From OFTM10 sp964196195 (GTDB taxonomy: Bacteria; Actinomycetota; Acidimicrobiia; Acidimicrobiales; Aldehydirespiratoraceae): DNA of 64,000 nucleotides. Under the pieces are notes generated by a model. The model was not told where the DNA came from. It searched no databases and saw only the letters and a list, made by a program, of their open reading frames with translations. Positions 60,701 to 64,000 of this stretch are shown here, in pieces (position 1 is the first letter of the stretch; every line of letters begins with the position of its first letter). Both the position numbers and the translations under genes were made by a program. Location: NCBI GenBank assembly GCA_964196195.1, contig CAXMSE010000039.1, forward strand, positions 186,001-250,000, in the 5' to 3' direction.

Positions 60701-60709
60701 GAGATATCG

Positions 60710-61675
60710 ATGGGACTCGACAAGATCTGGGTGTTCGGCGAGGGCGACGGCGACAAGGTCGCCACGATCACCCTGGAGATGCTGGCGAAGGCCCGTGAGC
60801 TCGCCGACACCGTAGAGGTGTTCATGGCTGGCGACGGCGCCGACTACGCCGAAGAACTCGGCGAGCACGGCGCCGACGCCGTCTACGCCACCGGCGATCT
60901 CGATGGCGCGATGCAGGGCGTGGCGGTCGCTTCCGCGGTGGCGGCGGCCATCGAATCCGGCGACGCCCCCGACGCCTTCCTGCTCGGCACCTCCCAGGAC
61001 GGGCGCGATGTGGCCGCTCGCCTGTCGGTGAAGCTCGACACGCCCGTGATCACCAATGTGGTCGACCTCGAGCTCGACGGAGACCAGCTGATCGGGTCGG
61101 AGCCGGTGTTCGGCGGCACCGTGGATGTGAAAACGAAGAACACTTCGGGCAAGTCGGGGATCTTTCTCGTACGGCCGAAGTCGTTCGTGGCCGAGGGTGT
61201 CGGCGGGGCCGAGGCTGATGTCGAGGATCTCGATGTTCCCGACGCTGGTGCTGCCGGCGCCGCACGAGTGGTCGAACGCTTCGCGGAGGAGTCCACCGGA
61301 CCCAAGCTCGACGAGGCCAACATCGTGGTGTCCGGTGGCCGCGGGCTGGGCCAGCAAGAGGCCTACGCCATGATCGAGGAACTGGCCAAGCAGCTCGGCG
61401 GGGCCGCCGGCGCGAGTCGTGCGATCGTCGATGCCGGCTGGGTGCCTTACAGCTCCCAGGTGGGCCAGACCGGGAAGGTCGTGAAGCCCGATGTCTACAT
61501 CGCGGCCGGCATCTCCGGGGCCACCCAACACCTGGTTGGCATGAAGGGGTCGAAGAACATCATTGCCATCAACAAGGATCCTGAGGCCCCCATCTTTGCG
61601 GTGGCCGACCTCGGTGTGGTGGGCGATGTGCACAAGGTTCTGCCGAAGCTGATCGAGGCGCTCGACAATCGCTGA
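60710..61675 (+). CDS. etfA: Electron transfer flavoprotein alpha subunit
   Basis: A 321-aa FAD-binding subunit. The FAD domain at the C-terminus has VSGGRGLGQQEAYAMIEELAKQLGGAAGASRAIVDAGWVP, GQTGKVVKPDVYIAAGISGATQHLVGM and INKDPEAPIFAVADLGVVGD. GGAGATATCG precedes the ATG; it is 9 bases after etfB, in the same unit. Confidence 0.96.
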   Translation: MGLDKIWVFGEGDGDKVATITLEMLAKARELADTVEVFMAGDGADYAEELGEHGADAVYATGDLDGAMQGVAVASAVAAAIESGDAPDAFLLGTSQDGRDVAARLSVKLDTPVITNVVDLELDGDQLIGSEPVFGGTVDVKTKNTSGKSGIFLVRPKSFVAEGVGGAEADVEDLDVPDAGAAGAARVVERFAEESTGPKLDEANIVVSGGRGLGQQEAYAMIEELAKQLGGAAGASRAIVDAGWVPYSSQVGQTGKVVKPDVYIAAGISGATQHLVGMKGSKNIIAINKDPEAPIFAVADLGVVGDVHKVLPKLIEALDNR

Positions 61676-61921
61676 CTGGCCCCAAAACCACAAATCGCTT
61701 CCCCGGTGAAGACCGAGGAAGCGATGCGGTAGAAAGTACCATAGCACAGATCGAATTTTGATGCCGGCTCGGGCGGGATTTCTTCTCAAGTTTCTCGCTC
61801 CACAGCGAAAGATCACCCGAAATTCGGTCTGAATTTCGCTGGGCTCGCGGCTCGCGCGTCGTTATCCACAGGTTTTTCCCCAGCTGTGGGGCGCCACTGT
61901 GTGCGCCCTCTCAGCGAGGGA
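61676..61921. other. Convergent intergenic region with several hairpins and a DnaA-box match
   Basis: 246 bases between etfA and the SCO1664-like gene, moderately AT-rich. It has a 9-bp stem at 61695-61726, a perfect 8-bp stem CGAAATTC/GAATTTCG at 61818-61825/61831-61838, a 5-bp CCCCA/TGGGG stem at 61878-61891, and an exact TTATCCACA (61862-61870). No reading frame of note. Confidence 0.5.
61695..61726 (-). terminator. Likely intrinsic terminator (minus direction)
   Basis: ATCGCTTCC (61695-61703) pairs with GGAAGCGAT (61718-61726); an inner CGGT/ACCG extends the stem. Read on the minus strand it is followed by TTTGTGGTTTT, a U-rich tail; on the plus strand there is no U-run. It would end the transcript from 63832-61922, and possibly help end etfBA. 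Confidence 0.5.
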
Positions 61922-62668
61922 TCAGACGAGCGGCCACGGCCAGCGCCGGCCGCCGGTGTCGTCCTCAGGGAAGCGTCGGGCGGTGCCCAGAGCCTTCACC
62001 CGCGTCCGAAGTGCGTCACGTTCGAAGGGGCTGAGCAGCTCATCGAGCTCGGCCGGCAGTGAGCGGTCGAGCAGGCCGAAGAGGTCGTCGCACAACTCGT
62101 CGGCCACTGCCTCCCCGGCGAAGTCCCAGATCACCGTACGTAGCTTGAACTCATGATGGAAGGCCACCCCGTGGTCGATCGCCCATATGCGTCCCTCGTT
62201 GCCGAGAAGGCAGTGACCCGACTTGCGATCGGTGTTGTTGATCACCACATCGAAGGCGCAGATCTGGCGAAACACATCGTCGTATCGGTTGCCCCCCTCA
62301 TGCATCGAGAAGTAATGCTCCTCATGATTCGAAGGCATGAAGAGTTGGAGCGACCCGACACCGTGGGTCAGGTCGTCGCGGGCCACCGTGGGGGGTACGA
62401 GCCCCCAGTCCAGCGCCTCCGAAACCACGAACGCGGCGACCTCGCGCTGATAGAGGCCATCGGGGAAGTCCCAGAGTGGGCGCTCACCGGCCAGAGGCTT
62501 GTAGATGGCCTGGGCGTCGATGTCGTCGTGGTGGATGTCCACCAGGAATGTGGCGTTGGACGAATAGGGCATCCGGCCGATCAGATCTGTCTCGCCCTCG
62601 GCCAGCAGGGTCAGGGCTCTCGTTGTGGCAATCGGGGGACGCTCGAGGAAGGGGGAGCTGTCGCTCAT
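61922..62668 (-). CDS. SCO1664-family protein (PI3/4-kinase-like fold)
   Basis: A 248-aa protein of the SCO1664 family. The block TFLVDI...AIYKPLAGERPLWDF supplies a kinase-like ATP lysine, and FDVVINNTDRKSGHCLL plus AIDHGVAFHHEFKL contain catalytic-loop and metal-binding DxxxxH/IDH elements resembling PI3/PI4-kinases. It lies 22 bases after the DUF3090 gene in a trio conserved across actinobacteria. Whether it phosphorylates lipid, protein or nothing is unresolved. Confidence 0.83.
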   Translation of the reverse strand: MSDSSPFLERPPIATTRALTLLAEGETDLIGRMPYSSNATFLVDIHHDDIDAQAIYKPLAGERPLWDFPDGLYQREVAAFVVSEALDWGLVPPTVARDDLTHGVGSLQLFMPSNHEEHYFSMHEGGNRYDDVFRQICAFDVVINNTDRKSGHCLLGNEGRIWAIDHGVAFHHEFKLRTVIWDFAGEAVADELCDDLFGLLDRSLPAELDELLSPFERDALRTRVKALGTARRFPEDDTGGRRWPWPLV

Positions 62669-62690
62669 GGTGTGGGTGTCTGCGTGCGGT

Positions 62691-63188
62691 TCAGTTGCTG
62701 CACGCGCACCAGTCGTTGTTGCGTGGGTCGAGGGGTTGGCCGCAGAACTGGCATGGGGCCCGACCCGCTGCCACCACGTCGCGGGCCCGGTGGATCAGGC
62801 CCATGACCTGCTCACGGCTCAGTGAGAATCGTGCATGGGCGGGTTCTCCGGTGTCGTCATCGTCGTCGCGGAGGAGCTCTTCGGCCAGAACGATGAGCCG
62901 GTCTTCGTCGGCGGCGTAAGCCACGCCCAGAGCCCCGATGGTCCAGGCCGCAACCACCGGCTCTCGAAGGGTGAGGTCGGCGGGAGCGGGCCCGACGGTG
63001 GTGTCGGGGAGATCCTCGAGGACCTGATCGAGATAGTCGGCCAAGGCCGCGACCTGCTGCTTCTCGAGTCGAAGCGAGATCAGGCTTCCCTCCGCTCGGC
63101 CCTGGAGGAAGAACACTCGCTCCCCGCGCGGACCGAGAGTTCCGACGGTGAAGAACTCGACATTTTCGAACGAAAACGACTCGGTCAT
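62691..63188 (-). CDS. DUF3090 protein
   Basis: A 165-aa protein: FSFENVEFFTVGTLGPRGERVFFLQ, SLRLEKQQVAALADYLDQVLEDL and VAAWTIGALGVAYAADEDRLIVLAEEL are family blocks. The C-terminus has a four-cysteine arrangement, C-x2-C then C-x-C (PCQFCGQP, WCAC), typical of a zinc ribbon. ATG 63188 overlaps the stop of the phosphomutase-like gene by 4 bases. Function unknown. Confidence 0.88.
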   Translation of the reverse strand: MTESFSFENVEFFTVGTLGPRGERVFFLQGRAEGSLISLRLEKQQVAALADYLDQVLEDLPDTTVGPAPADLTLREPVVAAWTIGALGVAYAADEDRLIVLAEELLRDDDDDTGEPAHARFSLSREQVMGLIHRARDVVAAGRAPCQFCGQPLDPRNNDWCACSN

Positions 63189-63832
63189 GATGGGGCGAGA
63201 CCGGCGAGGCTCTCGCCGGTGGAGTTGACGGTGAGCACCACAGGCCCGTCGGGTGTGTAGAGGATCGCCGTGATCGAACAGGGAGATACGACGATCCGCT
63301 GGAAGAGATCGAGGTGGGTTCCTGTGGCTGCCCCGACCACGGCCTTGATCACATCGGCGTGTGACACTGCGATGATGGTGTCGCCTGGATGGGCTGCCAC
63401 CAGATCGTGGGTGGCATCGAGAGAGCGCGACTGCATCTCGGTGAACGACTCCCCGCCGGGAAACCTGAATCCGCTCGGGTACCGCTGCACGGTGCGCCAC
63501 GCATCGAGCTTGCGTAGCTGGGCCAGCTTGCGCCCGGTCCAGTCGCCGAAATCGCATTCGATCAGTCCCTTGGCCTGGCGGACCCTGAGCTTGCGGGCCC
63601 GAGCGATCGGGGCGGCGGTCTCGCGGGTGCGTTCCATCGGAGAGGCGTAGACCGCGGCCACCGTGGGGAGCTCGGCGATACGTGAGGCGGCGGCCTCGGC
63701 TTGGGTAACGCCCTTCTCGGCGAGGTGTAGCCCTGGCGCCCGGCCCGGCAATGATGCGCCGGTGGTGGGTGTCTGGCCGTGACGCACAAACAGGACCAGG
63801 GTCGGTTTCGGGGGAGCGGATCGACGGGACAT
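63185..63832 (-). CDS. MSMEG_4193-like histidine phosphatase/phosphomutase
   Basis: A 215-aa branch-1 histidine phosphatase. RHGQT near residue 18 carries the catalytic His, RTRETA the pocket arginine, ECDFGDWTGRKL the typical Glu/Asp segment and VSHADVIKAVVG the second His. It is the first gene of a three-gene unit with DUF3090 and the SCO1664-like gene. The histidine and arginine residues are intact, so it should be active on a phosphoester not yet identified. Confidence 0.87.
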   Translation of the reverse strand: MSRRSAPPKPTLVLFVRHGQTPTTGASLPGRAPGLHLAEKGVTQAEAAASRIAELPTVAAVYASPMERTRETAAPIARARKLRVRQAKGLIECDFGDWTGRKLAQLRKLDAWRTVQRYPSGFRFPGGESFTEMQSRSLDATHDLVAAHPGDTIIAVSHADVIKAVVGAATGTHLDLFQRIVVSPCSITAILYTPDGPVVLTVNSTGESLAGLAPS

Positions 63833-63845
63833 CGTCTGGTCAACG

Positions 63846-63851
63846 TAGCCT
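63846..63851 (+). promoter_or_regulatory. -10 box of the uracil-DNA glycosylase gene
   Basis: TAGCCT, 7 nt before the GTG at 63859. Confidence 0.45.
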
Positions 63852-63858
63852 GCGAGCC

Positions 63859-64000
63859 GTGAATTCCCGTTCCGGTCCGTCCCCGTCGGCTGCCCTCCGA
63901 CTCCTCGAACGCGATGTTGTGTCCTGCCGGGACTGTCCCCGGCTCGTCGAGTGGCGAGAGCAGGTCGGTCGCGAGAAGCGTGCGGCCTATCGAGAAGACA
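63859..64000 (+). CDS. Family 5 uracil-DNA glycosylase (5' end only)
   Basis: The first 47 codons only; the gene runs off the right edge. The visible part (LLERDVVSCRDCPRLVEWR, then VGREKRAAYRED) matches the N-terminus of UdgB-type family 5 enzymes: the CxxC is the first half of the 4Fe-4S ligand set, and VxRxKRAxxRxE leads to the conserved WGRPVPGFGD in relatives, beyond the edge. These enzymes remove uracil and hypoxanthine. GTG 63859 is 7 nt after TAGCCT. Confidence 0.8.
   Translation, partial: MNSRSGPSPSAALRLLERDVVSCRDCPRLVEWREQVGREKRAAYRED

Noticed and set aside
60362..61816. A 484-codon minus-strand frame covering etfB/etfA
   Set aside because: Antisense to two unambiguous ETF subunits.
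61862..61870. Chromosomal replication origin at the DnaA-box match
   Set aside because: A single box only, no cluster and no dnaA/dnaN/parAB/gidA neighbours.
1..64000. tRNA, rRNA, CRISPR, transposase or phage genes
   Set aside because: No T-loop/acceptor pairs, direct repeat arrays, transposase motifs or integrase signatures were recognised on either strand; short tRNAs could still be missed by eye.

Overview
The window reads as a continuous, gene-dense stretch of a high-GC actinobacterial chromosome. The actinobacterial markers are a WhiB regulator beside a PdtaS-like histidine kinase, a DUF3107 protein, the SCO1664-like / DUF3090 / MSMEG_4193-like trio, a class E sortase, a Septum_form-type lipoprotein and a PASTA kinase. 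A complete System I cytochrome c maturation operon is unusual for common actinobacteria, and together with the very frequent TAnnnT boxes 6-10 nt before start codons (leaderless genes) it makes me favour class Acidimicrobiia. That placement is inference. I saw no tRNA, rRNA, CRISPR array, insertion sequence or phage gene, and no gap above 300 bases without a gene.

Layout. 1-3395: a trehalose-phosphatase/GH15 fusion (cut by the left edge) diverges from a zinc-ribbon rhomboid. 3400-9375: methyltransferase, cysteine desulfurase plus mnmA (tRNA 2-thiolation pair), membrane protein, ligA. 9372-13872: DEAD-box helicase with a structured leader, an exported protein, a PASTA kinase, an SCP2 protein. 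13915-17107: gatCAB. 17109-19048: MATE transporter and NadD-like enzyme. 19023-22565: ilvBNC, preceded by a 13-codon leader peptide and an attenuator. 22567-28142: ABC-2 exporter, then a marR-thiolase-SDR-crotonase operon behind an AT-rich palindromic operator. 28151-40613: mostly small transport, envelope and housekeeping units, with one broken VOC gene (34250-34663) and a sortase.

40679-49767 is the most distinctive region. Nine overlapping genes (ccmABCDEFGHI) encode a whole System I apparatus for attaching haem to c-type cytochromes. Next comes a 698-residue protein combining a YceI domain, one CxxCH haem site and a copper monooxygenase module with all six copper ligands recognisable. It is an obvious client of the ccm machinery and a candidate undescribed redox enzyme.

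49780-64000: an unrecognised 321-aa protein, a DUF3179 lipoprotein, a Crp-family regulator, a SixA-like phosphatase, a degenerate receiver, a SufR-like regulator divergent from mrp, DUF3107, the PdtaS/WhiB pair, lipid genes (GDPD, lipid kinase), etfBA, the SCO1664/DUF3090/phosphomutase trio, and the start of a family 5 uracil-DNA glycosylase.
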